DNA of 64,000 nucleotides from Polynucleobacter sp. MWH-P3-07-1 (GTDB lineage Bacteria > Pseudomonadota > Gammaproteobacteria > Burkholderiales > Burkholderiaceae), in NCBI RefSeq assembly GCF_018687555.1, contig NZ_CP061296.1:310001-374000 (forward strand), given 5' to 3'. The notes beneath the pieces are model-generated. The model had not been told where the DNA came from, ran no database searches, and saw only the letters and a list, made by a program, of their open reading frames with translations. Shown here piece by piece: positions 54,752 through 63,274 of the stretch. The translations under genes were made by a program, and so were the position numbers. Positions within the stretch are counted from its first letter, which is position 1; each line of letters begins with the position of its first letter.

Positions 54752-54895
54752 ATGATTAAGACAATTCGGATTAAATTAGCGCGCTGGATTTTGGGGCATC
54801 ACTGCCCTTGCTACCAAATGGGCTATCACTCGATGGTCGATTTTCAGCAAAGAAGTGCAGATAAGCTGCAAGAATGCAAAAAGAATAGCCATTAA
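54752..54895 (+). CDS. Cys/His-rich miniprotein of 47 residues
   Basis: A short gene with a good GGAGAG ribosome site at 54741-54746. The protein has an amphipathic start (IKTIRIKLARWILGHH), then HHCPCYQMGYHS (residues 15-26) and a late Cys in LQECKKNSH. HHCPC resembles a metal-binding pair. No family recognised. It is 17 bases before the DUF2452 gene in the same direction, so it may lead an operon with DUF2452 and photolyase. Confidence 0.55.
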   Translation: MIKTIRIKLARWILGHHCPCYQMGYHSMVDFQQRSADKLQECKKNSH

Positions 54896-54912
54896 AGCTA
54901 GCTGACCTGCCA

Positions 54913-55338
54913 ATGAGAATAGAAGATACCGACCCAGCAAGACACGCTGCTATTGAATACCCCATGGAAGTAGGGGCACCTGTCTTTGCTCCGATCAAGG
55001 TAGTTGAGGAGAAAGATAAGGCAGTCAATGTTGCTCGGCAAAACGCTAAGCTCGAGTACGACCGCATCATGGAGCAGGCAGAGGTATTAATGAAGCAGGC
55101 GCGAGCCTTGCAAGCTAGGCTAGATGCCACTGAAATGGTTCACTGTGCCAAGTTTGGTTTTAATCCCATTCATGGCAAAACCTACTACCTTTATTACGAT
55201 GGCCGCAACGCAGTCAATATGCTGATTCAGAATGCACCCAATAATTGGAGTTGCGGTATTCCCGATAACTGGTCTTATTTGATGGCAGTCAAAAAGTTGG
55301 GTGACAGCACCTGGGCTATTGTTGAAGAAGAGCAATAA
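54913..55338 (+). CDS. DUF2452 protein (C1orf50-like)
   Basis: A 141-residue protein of the DUF2452 family, which includes human C1orf50: ATP-like GAPVFAPIKVVEEKDKAVNVARQNAKLEYDRIMEQAEVLMKQARAL (residues 22-66) and HCAKFGFNPIHGKTYYLYY. No known catalytic motif. It overlaps the photolyase frame by 38 bases, which argues for joint expression; a link to UV or light response is only inferred from that. Confidence 0.8.
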   Translation: MRIEDTDPARHAAIEYPMEVGAPVFAPIKVVEEKDKAVNVARQNAKLEYDRIMEQAEVLMKQARALQARLDATEMVHCAKFGFNPIHGKTYYLYYDGRNAVNMLIQNAPNNWSCGIPDNWSYLMAVKKLGDSTWAIVEEEQ

Positions 55339-56860
55339 GAAACTCGTTCTCATCCTTGGGGATCAACTCGATTTAAACGGGGCAGCCCTCCAGGGATTTG
55401 ATCCGCAGCATGACCAAATCATCATGGTGGAGTCAGCAAATGAGGCGCAGTATGTTTGGTCTCATAAAGCCAAGATTGCTTTATTTTTATCTGCGATGCG
55501 GCACTTTGCGCAACAGCTCAAAGATCAAAATTACCCCCTTGCTTATTATTCAGAATCTCCCCATACGATTACCGAGGTATTGCGAGAGCATCTGACAAAA
55601 CACCAGATTCAACATTTGGTATGCGTTGAGCCTGGCGAGTGGCGTCTCAAAGAAGCTATTCAAGATTTGGCAACGGCACTCCAGATCCACTTAGAAATCC
55701 GAGAAGATACCCATTTCTTTTGTTCCCATAGTGAGTTTCGTGAGTGGGTTTCGAATAAAAAAGAATTGCGTCTGGAATACTTCTATCGCTTGATGCGTAA
55801 AAAGTATTCCATCTTGGTAGATGCTGATGGTAATCCTGAGGGCGGCCAGTGGAATTTTGATCAAGATAATCGTAAGCCCTATCCCAAGAAGGGTCCGGGG
55901 ATTACCGATGCCCCTGCTGAATTTAAGCCCGATGCCATTACGCAAGCAGTCATTAAATACGTAAATCAAGCTTATCCAAAGCACCCTGGTTCATTGGAGC
56001 AATTCCACTGGCCCGTGACTCGTGAGCAAGCATTAAAAGCACTCGATTATTTTGTTGAGTATCGGCTGCGCAACTTCGGGATTTTTCAAGATGCGATGTG
56101 GACAGATACGCCTTTTGGTTGGCACTCCCTGCTATCCAGCGCATTAAATCTGAAGCTGCTCAATCCCCGTGAAGTCATTGATGCAGTACTTGAGGCCTGG
56201 AAAAAATACTCCCTAGATCTATCGACCATTGAGGGCTTTATTCGTCAGATTTTGGGCTGGCGTGAGTTTGTAAGGGGTATGTATTACCTTGATATGCCAC
56301 AGATGGCTCAAGAGAATTTTTATGATCACCAGCGCTCACTGCCTAAGTGGTATTGGACCGGCGATACCCAAATGCAATGCATGAGGGATACGATTGGGCA
56401 GACTATGGAGTATGGCTATGCTCATCATATTCAGCGCCTGATGGTTACCGGTAACTTTGGACTCTTAGCGGAGATCTTGCCTTCTGCGGTATGCGATTGG
56501 TACCTCGCGGTGTATGTTGACGCGATCGAGTGGGTGGAGTTGCCCAACACCGCGGGCATGGCCTTATTTGCCAATGGTGGGCGCTTTACCAGTAAGCCCT
56601 ATATTGCCAGTGGTGCATATATCAAGCGCATGAGCAATTACTGCAGCTCTTGTAAATACAAACCGGATGTGCGCTTTGGTGAAACCGCATGCCCGGTAAC
56701 CAATTTGTACTGGAATTTCTTGATTAAACATCGCAAGCAATTTGATGGCAATCCCCGCACCCGATTGATGACTGCTAATCTAAACAAGATTAGTCCCGAG
56801 GATCAACAACAAATTGCCTTGCATGCAGATCAAATTCTCAATCATTTGGATGAACTATAA
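55301..56860 (+). CDS. FeS-type photolyase (FeS-BCP/CryB-PhrB class)
   Basis: A 519-residue flavoprotein of the FeS-BCP group (bacterial (6-4) photolyase / CryB type). KLVLILGDQLDLNG opens the N-terminal alpha/beta domain. The FAD domain has GWREFVRGMYYLD and the C-terminal FeS ligands are Cys in YCSSCKY and in ETACPVTNLYWNF, three Cys close together plus an earlier one. It repairs (6-4) photoproducts in light. The start may be GTG 55301, overlapping DUF2452, or TTG 55319/55322. DUF2256 follows, as often seen. Confidence 0.88.
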   Translation: MTAPGLLLKKSNKKLVLILGDQLDLNGAALQGFDPQHDQIIMVESANEAQYVWSHKAKIALFLSAMRHFAQQLKDQNYPLAYYSESPHTITEVLREHLTKHQIQHLVCVEPGEWRLKEAIQDLATALQIHLEIREDTHFFCSHSEFREWVSNKKELRLEYFYRLMRKKYSILVDADGNPEGGQWNFDQDNRKPYPKKGPGITDAPAEFKPDAITQAVIKYVNQAYPKHPGSLEQFHWPVTREQALKALDYFVEYRLRNFGIFQDAMWTDTPFGWHSLLSSALNLKLLNPREVIDAVLEAWKKYSLDLSTIEGFIRQILGWREFVRGMYYLDMPQMAQENFYDHQRSLPKWYWTGDTQMQCMRDTIGQTMEYGYAHHIQRLMVTGNFGLLAEILPSAVCDWYLAVYVDAIEWVELPNTAGMALFANGGRFTSKPYIASGAYIKRMSNYCSSCKYKPDVRFGETACPVTNLYWNFLIKHRKQFDGNPRTRLMTANLNKISPEDQQQIALHADQILNHLDEL

Positions 56861-56869
56861 GACGATCCG

Positions 56870-57028
56870 ATGAGCACATCCTTCAAAGGTAATAAATCAT
56901 TCCTCCCCAGCAAGCTCTGCGTAGTATGCAAAAGAGAAATGACGTGGAGAAAATCCTGGGCCAAGAATTGGGAAGAGGTGAAGTATTGTTCTGAGGCTTG
57001 TAAAAAGAAAAAGCCCAGCAATAGCTAG
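56870..57028 (+). CDS. DUF2256 small zinc-ribbon-like protein
   Basis: A 52-residue protein with LCVVCKREMTWRKSWAKNWEEVKYCSEACKKKK (residues 16-48): four Cys in two CxxC/CxxxC pairs around a Trp-rich centre, the DUF2256 signature. These proteins are widely found beside photolyase genes. It starts nine bases after the photolyase stop. Function unknown, perhaps metal delivery or DNA contact. Confidence 0.88.
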   Translation: MSTSFKGNKSFLPSKLCVVCKREMTWRKSWAKNWEEVKYCSEACKKKKPSNS

Positions 57029-57054
57029 GCTTCTTCTGAAAGCTTAAACCTAAT

Positions 57055-58629
57055 TTAGTGGATAGCTAACTCAGGCTCTGGAACAGAAGAGCGAATCAGG
57101 TAATCAAACGCTCCCAAGGAGGCCTTGGCACCTTCACCCATTGAGATGATGATTTGCTTGTAAGGTACGGTAGTGCAATCACCCGCAGCAAAGACCCCTG
57201 GCATCGAGGTCTCGCCCTTATCGCTAATCAAAATCTCACCGCGGGGTGATAAATCAATCGTGCCTTTGAGCCAATCGGTATTCGGTAACAAGCCAATCTG
57301 TACAAAGATACCTTCCAACTCAATCACATGCTCGCTCTCATTGGTGCGATCTTTATAGCGCAAGCCATTGATCTTCTTGCCATCACCCAATGCTTCGGTG
57401 GTGAGTGCGCTAGTCAAGACGGTGACATTAGGCAGGCTATTGAGCTTGTTTTGTAGAACGGCGTCTGCACGCAATTTGCTATCAAACTCAATCAGGGTCA
57501 CATGGCTAACAATACCCGCCAAGTCAATCGCAGCTTCTACCCCTGAGTTACCACCACCGATGACCGCGACACGCTTGCCTTTATATAAGGGACCATCGCA
57601 GTGAGGGCAATAGGCCACACCTTTATTGCGATACTCATCTTCGCCTGGGACATTCATCGATCTCCAGCGCGCGCCGGTACTAATGATCATGGATTTGCTT
57701 TTGAGGACAGCACCATTCTCAAGCTCGACTTCCAATCCTACATCGGTCTTACGCAGCGCCTTCGCACGTTGTAAGTTCATGATGTCGACATCATAGCTTT
57801 TGACATTTTGCTCAAGAGCCTGTGTGAGCTTAGGCCCTTCGGTTTCTTTAACCGAGATGAGGTTTTCAATTCCCAGGGTATCCATCAACTGGCCGCCGAA
57901 GCGCTCAGCAATAATGCCGGTCCGAATGCCCTTGCGCGCCGAATAGATTGCGGCAGCAGAGCCTGCAGGACCACCACCAACAATCAAGACATCAAATGCA
58001 TCTTTGGCACTCAACTTCTTTGCAACTTCCTTAGCATTGCCGGTATCCAGTTTGGCTACGATCTCTTCAACAGTCATGCGCCCCTGGCCATACACTTCAC
58101 CGTTGAGAATCACGGTTGGAACAGCCATGATTTGGTATTGATCGACCAAACCTTGATACAGAGCGCCATCGATCATTTCATGTTCGATATTCGGATTGAG
58201 CGCTGCCATCAAATTAAGGGCCTGAACTACGTCTGGGCAGTTGTGGCAAGACAGAGAGATAAAGGTCTGAAAGCGCATCTTCTCTGATAAACCACGGATA
58301 CTGTTGAGTACCTCTTCTTCCACTTTAGGTGGGTAGCCACTTGCTTGCAAGATGGCCAAGATGAAAGAAGTCATCTCATGACCCATGGGCAAGCCGGCAA
58401 AGGTGATACGTGCTGCATCTCCTGCCTTGGCTACGGTAAAACTGGGCTTGTGCTCAGCATTGCCATCAGTATTAACAGTAATTTTGTCTGACTGCTGCGC
58501 TACCTCATTCAAGAGCTCGAGCATTTCAGCGGATTTGGGGTCGTCATTCAGGCTCGCTGTCAAAACGATCGGATCGACGATTCTCTCGAAATAGGCCTTT
58601 AACTGGGCTTGAATATTGCTATCTAACAT
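57055..58629 (-). CDS. ahpF: Alkyl hydroperoxide reductase subunit F
   Basis: A 524-residue flavoprotein that reduces AhpC with NADH. The N-terminal double-thioredoxin domain has Cys-x-x-Cys in [10 protein letters not shown] near residue 127; the C-terminal thioredoxin-reductase part has [45 protein letters not shown] (second CxxC near 337) and [15 protein letters not shown]. It lies 127 bp after ahpC in the direction of transcription, with two hairpins in between that may set the AhpF:AhpC ratio. Confidence 0.95.
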   Translation of the reverse strand: MLDSNIQAQLKAYFERIVDPIVLTASLNDDPKSAEMLELLNEVAQQSDKITVNTDGNAEHKPSFTVAKAGDAARITFAGLPMGHEMTSFILAILQASGYPPKVEEEVLNSIRGLSEKMRFQTFISLSCHNCPDVVQALNLMAALNPNIEHEMIDGALYQGLVDQYQIMAVPTVILNGEVYGQGRMTVEEIVAKLDTGNAKEVAKKLSAKDAFDVLIVGGGPAGSAAAIYSARKGIRTGIIAERFGGQLMDTLGIENLISVKETEGPKLTQALEQNVKSYDVDIMNLQRAKALRKTDVGLEVELENGAVLKSKSMIISTGARWRSMNVPGEDEYRNKGVAYCPHCDGPLYKGKRVAVIGGGNSGVEAAIDLAGIVSHVTLIEFDSKLRADAVLQNKLNSLPNVTVLTSALTTEALGDGKKINGLRYKDRTNESEHVIELEGIFVQIGLLPNTDWLKGTIDLSPRGEILISDKGETSMPGVFAAGDCTTVPYKQIIISMGEGAKASLGAFDYLIRSSVPEPELAIH

Positions 58630-58659
58630 GGTGCTTTCCTTACGGTATTGGTGCTGGTG

Positions 58660-58713
58660 AGTCTATTGGAGAGGACTTTTGATCCTCTCCAATAGACTCT
58701 CCGAAGAGAGTCT
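58660..58713 (-). promoter_or_regulatory. Overlapping hairpins between ahpC and ahpF
   Basis: A perfect 16-bp stem (58660-58675 with 58683-58698, 7-base loop) overlaps a second 8-bp stem (58694-58701 with 58706-58713). Read on the minus strand, the second closes with a TTCG loop, that is the stable cUUCGg tetraloop. Both use the AGACT segment, so they cannot fully coexist. They may stop, process or protect the ahpC transcript. Confidence 0.6.
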
Positions 58714-58756
58714 GACTGGGTAATACAAAAGACAACTAACTACTAGAAACCAATAC

Positions 58757-59320
58757 TTAGATCTTGCCTACGAGATCCAAAGATGGTGTCAAGGTTGCTG
58801 CGCCTTCTTTCCATTTCGCTGGGCAAACTTCACCTGGGTGAGCAGCGGTGTACTGAGCAGCTTTCAACTTACGTACTGTCTCGGAAACATCGCGAGCGAT
58901 TTCGTTAGAGTGAATTTCTGCAGTTTTGATGATGCCTTCTGGATTGATGATGAAGGTGCCACGCAATGCTAGACCAGCTTCTGGAATGTGTACGCCAAAT
59001 GCATTGGTCAAAGTATGGGTTGGGTCACCAACCAATGGGAACTTGGCTTTACCTACTGCAGGTGAAGTCTCGTGCCACACTTTGTGTGAGAAATGGGTAT
59101 CAGTAGTGATGATATAAACTTCGGCACCCATTTTTTGGAATTCAGCATAGCTATCAGCAGCATCTTCAATTTCAGTAGGGCAATTGAAAGTAAAAGCAGC
59201 TGGCATAAAAATGAATACAGACCACTTGCCTTTGATGCTCTCATCAGAAACGGTAACGAACTTACCGTTGTGGAAAGCTTCAGTCTTAAATGGCTGAACT
59301 TGGGTATTAATAATGGACAT
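58757..59320 (-). CDS. ahpC: Alkyl hydroperoxide reductase subunit C (2-Cys peroxiredoxin)
   Basis: A 187-residue typical 2-Cys peroxiredoxin. The peroxidatic Cys is in AFTFNCPTE near residue 48 and the resolving Cys in HPGEVCPAKW near residue 165. It removes hydrogen peroxide and organic peroxides and is recharged by AhpF. The start is ATG at 59318-59320 (MSIINTQV); the frame upstream to 59392 is not family-like. An OxyR-like site and a shared palindrome lie upstream. Confidence 0.96.
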   Translation of the reverse strand: MSIINTQVQPFKTEAFHNGKFVTVSDESIKGKWSVFIFMPAAFTFNCPTEIEDAADSYAEFQKMGAEVYIITTDTHFSHKVWHETSPAVGKAKFPLVGDPTHTLTNAFGVHIPEAGLALRGTFIINPEGIIKTAEIHSNEIARDVSETVRKLKAAQYTAAHPGEVCPAKWKEGAATLTPSLDLVGKI

Positions 59321-59430
59321 AGAGTTCCTTTCAGGGTTTACAAATGAGTTACAACGGGATCCATTCTGCGGGAAGGGTGCCAAGCCGTCCAATGAATAAT
59401 ATTTATGGAAGCTATCAGTTATTTATATTG

Positions 59431-59445
59431 ATAGCTAAAAACTAT
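59431..59445. promoter_or_regulatory. OxyR-like half-site before ahpC
   Basis: ATAG-N7-CTAT, as in the OxyR consensus, lies about 110 bp before ahpC. The expected neighbour at one more turn reads ACAG rather than ATAG, so the full site is only partly matched. An AGCTATCA/TGATAGCT inverted repeat (59410-59436) surrounds it. Confidence 0.4.
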
Positions 59446-59448
59446 AAT

Positions 59449-59466
59449 TATGACAGATTTGTCATG
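59449..59466. promoter_or_regulatory. TATGACA-N4-TGTCATG palindrome (copy 2)
   Basis: Nearly identical to the palindrome at 35008-35025, with a GATT centre and one arm mismatch (final G for A). It lies upstream of ahpC next to the OxyR-like site. Same unidentified factor suspected. Confidence 0.45.
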
Positions 59467-59481
59467 AGGGAGAAAGCTAAG

Positions 59482-59505
59482 CCCTTGTTATCAAGGGATT
59501 TTTTG
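59482..59505. terminator. Hairpin after dps
   Basis: CCCTTG (59482-59487) pairs with CAAGGG (59492-59497) around TTAT. The T-run is on the plus strand, but dps reads on minus, where the following run is mixed (CTTAGCTTTCTC). It may still end dps transcription weakly. Confidence 0.4.
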
Positions 59506-59513
59506 GTGGATCT

Positions 59514-59990
59514 TTAGTCTTGCAGCAGACTTCTGAGCATCCAAGCCGTTTTCTCATGGATGTTCTGGCGCTGAGTTAGCAAGTCTGCGGTGGGCTGATC
59601 GCCGGCTTTTTCGACTAAGGGAAAGAGCTTACGGGCTGTTTTAGAGGTCGCTTCCTGAGCCTTGACCAGAAGTTTGACCATTTCCATGGCCTTGGGTACC
59701 CCAGAGACCTCTTCAATAGATGTCAGCTTGCTGTATTCCTGATAGGTTGCTGGAGCAGGCTCACCCAATGCCCGGATACGCTCAGCGATGAGATCCAATG
59801 CAGCCCACTGCTCGGTGTACTGCCCCATGAACATTAAATGCAAGGTATTGAACATCGGCCCGGTCACATTCCAGTGAAAGTTGTGTGTCATGAGATAGAG
59901 GGTATAGCTATCGGCTAACAGTTTTGATAGACCCTCAGCAATCGCTTTGCGATCTTTCTCATCAATACCAATATCAATTTTTGTGCTCAT
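59514..59990 (-). CDS. dps: Dps ferritin-like DNA-protection protein
   Basis: A 158-residue Dps. The ferroxidase site residues are in [40 protein letters not shown] (residues ~31-71), with the His and Asp/Glu pattern of the dimer-interface iron site. The N-terminal tail is short and poorly Lys-rich. It stores iron while consuming peroxide and shields DNA. It is divergent from the small gene at 60180, with a 189-bp gap that contains a GAATGATTC-centred palindrome. Confidence 0.94.
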   Translation of the reverse strand: MSTKIDIGIDEKDRKAIAEGLSKLLADSYTLYLMTHNFHWNVTGPMFNTLHLMFMGQYTEQWAALDLIAERIRALGEPAPATYQEYSKLTSIEEVSGVPKAMEMVKLLVKAQEATSKTARKLFPLVEKAGDQPTADLLTQRQNIHEKTAWMLRSLLQD

Positions 59991-60020
59991 GACAGCTCCA
60001 GTTTTTAAGTATCAAGTTTC

Positions 60021-60038
60021 ATTATGAATCATTCTCTT
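60021..60038. promoter_or_regulatory. Fur/Per-like palindrome before dps
   Basis: GAATGATTC (read on minus) with partial matches outward, about 35-45 bp before the dps start, resembles the core of a Fur box. Outer arms match weakly, so this is only a candidate. Confidence 0.25.
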
Positions 60039-60179
60039 TGACAAATGCAGGATTAAAAATATATAAGCGAATTAGTCAAATTTAGGTCGAATCTAGGAGT
60101 AAGCTAGCTATATAAAATAGAATCATCAATAACAAAACAAAAACCAATTCACAAATTACAAAACACTAAAGGGGTAGGT

Positions 60180-60563
60180 ATGTCAGCAAATCACGTCGTC
60201 ATTTGGGTGGACCATAGAGAAGCCCATATCTTGTACTTTGATGCGAGTTTGAATCAAATGATTAAAACTGATGGCGCTCACCCCCATCTGCATCACAAGG
60301 CTAACGAAATCGGTAGCGGTAATGCTCCTGAAGAGCATGCCTTCTTCCATCAAGTGATTAGCGCAGTAAAAGACGCGCATGAAATTTTGATTGTCGGTCC
60401 AGGCTCAGCTAAGAATGAATTACAAAAACATGCAGTAGCGCACGATCCTGCGATTGCTCAGAAAATTGTCGGTGTTGAAACAGTAGATCACCCAACCGAT
60501 GGTCAGGTATTGAATTTTGCTAAGCAGTTTTTTCACAAGGTCGACCAATTACGGGGCATCTAG
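60180..60563 (+). CDS. Translational machinery-like protein (eRF1-domain-like)
   Basis: A 127-residue soluble protein: HVVIWVDHREAHILYFD at the start and HEILIVGPGSAKNELQKHAVAH in the second half give an alpha/beta fold resembling eRF1 domain 3/host-attachment-type proteins seen in Burkholderiales. His-rich centre (AHPHLHHKAN). AGGGGTAGGT ATG is a good start. Function unknown; location beside dps suggests stress expression. Confidence 0.7.
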   Translation: MSANHVVIWVDHREAHILYFDASLNQMIKTDGAHPHLHHKANEIGSGNAPEEHAFFHQVISAVKDAHEILIVGPGSAKNELQKHAVAHDPAIAQKIVGVETVDHPTDGQVLNFAKQFFHKVDQLRGI

Positions 60564-60601
60564 TCATCTTTCCCTGAATTGTCATTTTGATTTAGTGCAC
60601 T

Positions 60602-60841
60602 ATGAAACCATTTTTCGCTAAGCTATTTGATGTTTTCACAATCATTGCCACTTTCTCTTTTGTGGCCGGAGTAGTCTTATTTGCGGTAGATGGTAACAAC
60701 CGAAACGGTAACGGCAACCAATCCACCTTCTTTATAGGGGAAGTCATTTGGTTTGCGGTCATCATTGGCTTGAACTATCTGGCACTGGGGAAGGCTACTT
60801 TGTGGAATGGCAAGCAGCGTCAAGATCAGGATCCAAAATAA
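60602..60841 (+). CDS. Small two-helix membrane protein
   Basis: A 79-residue protein with two hydrophobic segments (about residues 12-27 and 47-63) separated by an Asn/Gly-rich loop (DGNNRNGNGNQ). No family recognised. It follows the preceding gene by 38 bases and ends in a terminator, so the two probably form one unit. Confidence 0.65.
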   Translation: MKPFFAKLFDVFTIIATFSFVAGVVLFAVDGNNRNGNGNQSTFFIGEVIWFAVIIGLNYLALGKATLWNGKQRQDQDPK

Positions 60842-60864
60842 AAGCCACCCAAGGGTGGCTTTTT
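60841..60864 (+). terminator. Terminator
   Basis: AAAGCCACC (60841-60849) pairs with GGTGGCTTT (60854-60862) around CAAG and runs into T. The stem begins inside the stop codon of the upstream gene. Confidence 0.85.
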
Positions 60865-60880
60865 ACTGACAAACACTGCT

Positions 60881-61516
60881 TTACTTCATCCAGCGGATAA
60901 AGTGATCCTTAGTACGTCTCACTTTTTGGAGTTTGACCAACCAATCTTCATCAGTCTTGCGATAACCCAAAGGCAGCATTACGACGCTGCGTAAGCCTTG
61001 GGCCTGGAGATTCAAAATGGCATCTAGCGCCTTGGCATCAAAGCCCTCCATAGGCGTGCTGTCGACTTCTTCATAGGCTGCCGCAATTAAAGCAGTACCC
61101 AAACCAATATAAGCTTGCTTGGCGGTATGCGTGAAATTGACTTCTGGATCTCTGGTTGGGTAATTCTTCAGGAGCATCTGGCGATAAGCAGTACCGGATT
61201 CCGTTTTCAGATTGCGAATCTCTTCAGTCATATCGAATGCCTGATTGATGCGATCTGCTGTGTAGTTATCCCATGCGGCAAAGACTAATAAATGAGAGCA
61301 GTCAGTCACTTGGGATTGGTCATTGGAGATCGCTCTAATTTTGCTGCGGATCTCTGGGTTAGTAATCACGATGATTTCGTAGGGCTGCAGGCCACTTGAG
61401 CTCGCAGTCAAGCGAATCGCTTCTAGAATGTGATCCAGCTTCTCTTGAGGAACCACTTTGCTTGCATCCATCTTCTTAGTGGCATAGCGCCACTGTAATT
61501 TCTCAATCAGACTCAT
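60881..61516 (-). CDS. Nitroreductase-family NAD(P)H oxidoreductase
   Basis: A 211-residue FMN-dependent nitroreductase-like protein. The FMN contacts are in WRYATKKMD near residue 10 and RLTASSSGLQPYEIIVI, and the C-terminal GLRSVVMLPLGYRKTDEDW. Such enzymes reduce nitro compounds, quinones or flavins; the physiological substrate is not known. It has an isolated position with a 183-bp divergent gap to sorA. Confidence 0.88.
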   Translation of the reverse strand: MSLIEKLQWRYATKKMDASKVVPQEKLDHILEAIRLTASSSGLQPYEIIVITNPEIRSKIRAISNDQSQVTDCSHLLVFAAWDNYTADRINQAFDMTEEIRNLKTESGTAYRQMLLKNYPTRDPEVNFTHTAKQAYIGLGTALIAAAYEEVDSTPMEGFDAKALDAILNLQAQGLRSVVMLPLGYRKTDEDWLVKLQKVRRTKDHFIRWMK

Positions 61517-61714
61517 TTTTTCCTTTGGGTGGGGTTAACGAAGGGAAGGTTTTAGTGTAGAACATCCTCAGGTGTGGTGCTGCAGGTTGCTGAGTGCAAG
61601 GTGTGTCAGATAAACCTATAAATCCTGCATTTAAGAGAGGGTTTGCCCTTATGGGGGATTCATAAAAAATAGTTATTCTTATCTCAACCATAAATCATTG
61701 TGGAGGAGGCATTT

Positions 61715-62935
61715 ATGAATTCAGAAAACTTTACCAATAGACGTAAAGTCATTACAACTGCCTTAGCTGGTGGGGCTAGCTCTTTATTACCATCTTGGGC
61801 TTTGGGCGCCGATAGAACGAATTTGCCAATTGCCTATGGCGAGCGCGAACTCATGGCATTTCCTGAGAAGAAGCCCATGATTGTGCTGACTTCTCGCCCC
61901 CCTCAACTAGAGACCCCATTTCAGTATTATGACAATCATGTCATTACGCCAAATGATGAATTCTTTGTGCGCTATCACATGGCTGGTATTCCAACTTCGA
62001 TTGACCCTGCAACATATAAATTAAGTATCAGTGGCAATGTTGAGAAGCCCTTAGAGATTTCTCTGGAAAGTCTGAAGAAGAATTTTCCTTCCCAAAGAAT
62101 CGTTGCAGTAAATCAGTGCTCGGGTAATAGTCGCGGTTTATTTGAGCCTAGAGTCAATGGTGGACAGTTAGGTAATGGTGCGATGGGAAATGCCGCATGG
62201 GTTGGCGTTTCCTTAAAAGACATTCTCAAGGCCGCCAATCCTGGTCGAGGTGCCAAGCAGGTGACATTTAATGGCTTAGACCAACCTGTTCTCCCAAGTG
62301 ATTCTGATTTTGTCAAAGGTCTTGATATTGATCACGCCATGGATGGCAATGTGATGGTTGCCTACCAAATGAATGGCACTGATATTCCATTCTTAAATGG
62401 TTATCCAATCAAGTTGATTGTCCCTGGTTACTATGGCACCTATTGGGTGAAGCATCTCAGCGAAATTAAAGTAGTTGATGATGTCTATAACGGATACTGG
62501 ATGAATCCAGCGTATCGAATTCCGGACAATGACTGCAATTGTGTTGAGCCTGGTACAGCACCTTCGAAAACTATTCCCATTAATCAATTCACAATCCGTT
62601 CTTTCATTACCAACTTTACGGATAGCAGCGTAGTGACTGTAGGCAAACCCATTCAGGCTCGAGGGATTGCTTTTGATGCGGGTTATGGCATTAAGAAGGT
62701 ATTGTTCTCACAAGATAACGGCCAAAGCTGGACTGAGGCCAGATTGGGCCAAGATCTGGGACGTTTCTCCTTTAGAGAATGGCGTACTGAATTCACGCCC
62801 AAACAGAAAGGCACGCTGAATTTGAGGGTGAGGGCATTTAACCATGCTGGACAAATCCAACCGATGACTGCTTCGTGGATGCCTGCTGGATATATGCGAA
62901 ATGTGGTCGAAACTGTCAAAGTTACAGCAGTTTAA
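61715..62935 (+). CDS. sorA: Sulfite dehydrogenase, molybdopterin subunit (SorA-like)
   Basis: A 406-residue periplasmic sulfite-oxidising molybdoenzyme. N-terminal twin-arginine signal NRRKVITTALAGGA ending near WALGAD; the Mo ligand Cys is in VAVNQCSGNSRGLF near residue 135; YWVKHLSEIKVVD and the C-terminal dimerisation domain (SFITNFTDSS...RVRAFNHAGQIQP) match the sulfite oxidase family. GGAGGAGGC at 61702 precedes ATG 61715; the frame's earlier codons at 61700 are not used. It passes electrons to the cytochrome that follows. Confidence 0.9.
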   Translation: MNSENFTNRRKVITTALAGGASSLLPSWALGADRTNLPIAYGERELMAFPEKKPMIVLTSRPPQLETPFQYYDNHVITPNDEFFVRYHMAGIPTSIDPATYKLSISGNVEKPLEISLESLKKNFPSQRIVAVNQCSGNSRGLFEPRVNGGQLGNGAMGNAAWVGVSLKDILKAANPGRGAKQVTFNGLDQPVLPSDSDFVKGLDIDHAMDGNVMVAYQMNGTDIPFLNGYPIKLIVPGYYGTYWVKHLSEIKVVDDVYNGYWMNPAYRIPDNDCNCVEPGTAPSKTIPINQFTIRSFITNFTDSSVVTVGKPIQARGIAFDAGYGIKKVLFSQDNGQSWTEARLGQDLGRFSFREWRTEFTPKQKGTLNLRVRAFNHAGQIQPMTASWMPAGYMRNVVETVKVTAV

Positions 62936-62945
62936 GGAGAGCCAG

Positions 62946-63257
62946 ATGAAAAAAATGATTTTGCTTCTCGCCCTCTTCGCAATCACATCAATGGCTCAGG
63001 CTAAAACAATTGAGCTGCCATCCGATACGGTGTTATGGAGGCCGTCTGATTTGCCTGGCTATGAGTTGACTTTGCAGAAATGTTCTACCTGTCATTCAGC
63101 TCACTATGCCGAATATCAGCCGCCCAACACAGGACCGGGGTATTGGAATGCTCAGGTCTTGAGAATGAAGAATGTGTTCAAGGCACCCATTACCGATGAA
63201 GAAGTGCCAGTCATTGTGGATTATCTGAATAAGACTTATGGCGCCAATAGGAAGTAA
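62946..63257 (+). CDS. sorB: Cytochrome c subunit of sulfite dehydrogenase (SorB-like)
   Basis: A 103-residue exported cytochrome with one heme motif CSTCH near residue 45 and a signal peptide ending TSMAQA. It follows sorA by ten bases with GGAGAGCC before ATG 62946 and is the natural acceptor of the SorA electrons. The earlier in-frame start at 62901 lies inside sorA. The sixth ligand is probably Met in VLRMKNVF. Confidence 0.88.
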   Translation: MKKMILLLALFAITSMAQAKTIELPSDTVLWRPSDLPGYELTLQKCSTCHSAHYAEYQPPNTGPGYWNAQVLRMKNVFKAPITDEEVPVIVDYLNKTYGANRK

Positions 63258-63274
63258 AACTGCAGTCAACCGAA

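Noticed and set aside
54771..55130. Minus-strand frame of 119 codons across the DUF2452 gene
   Set aside because: The plus strand has a recognised family and ribosome sites; the minus frame is Ser/Ala-rich as shadows often are.
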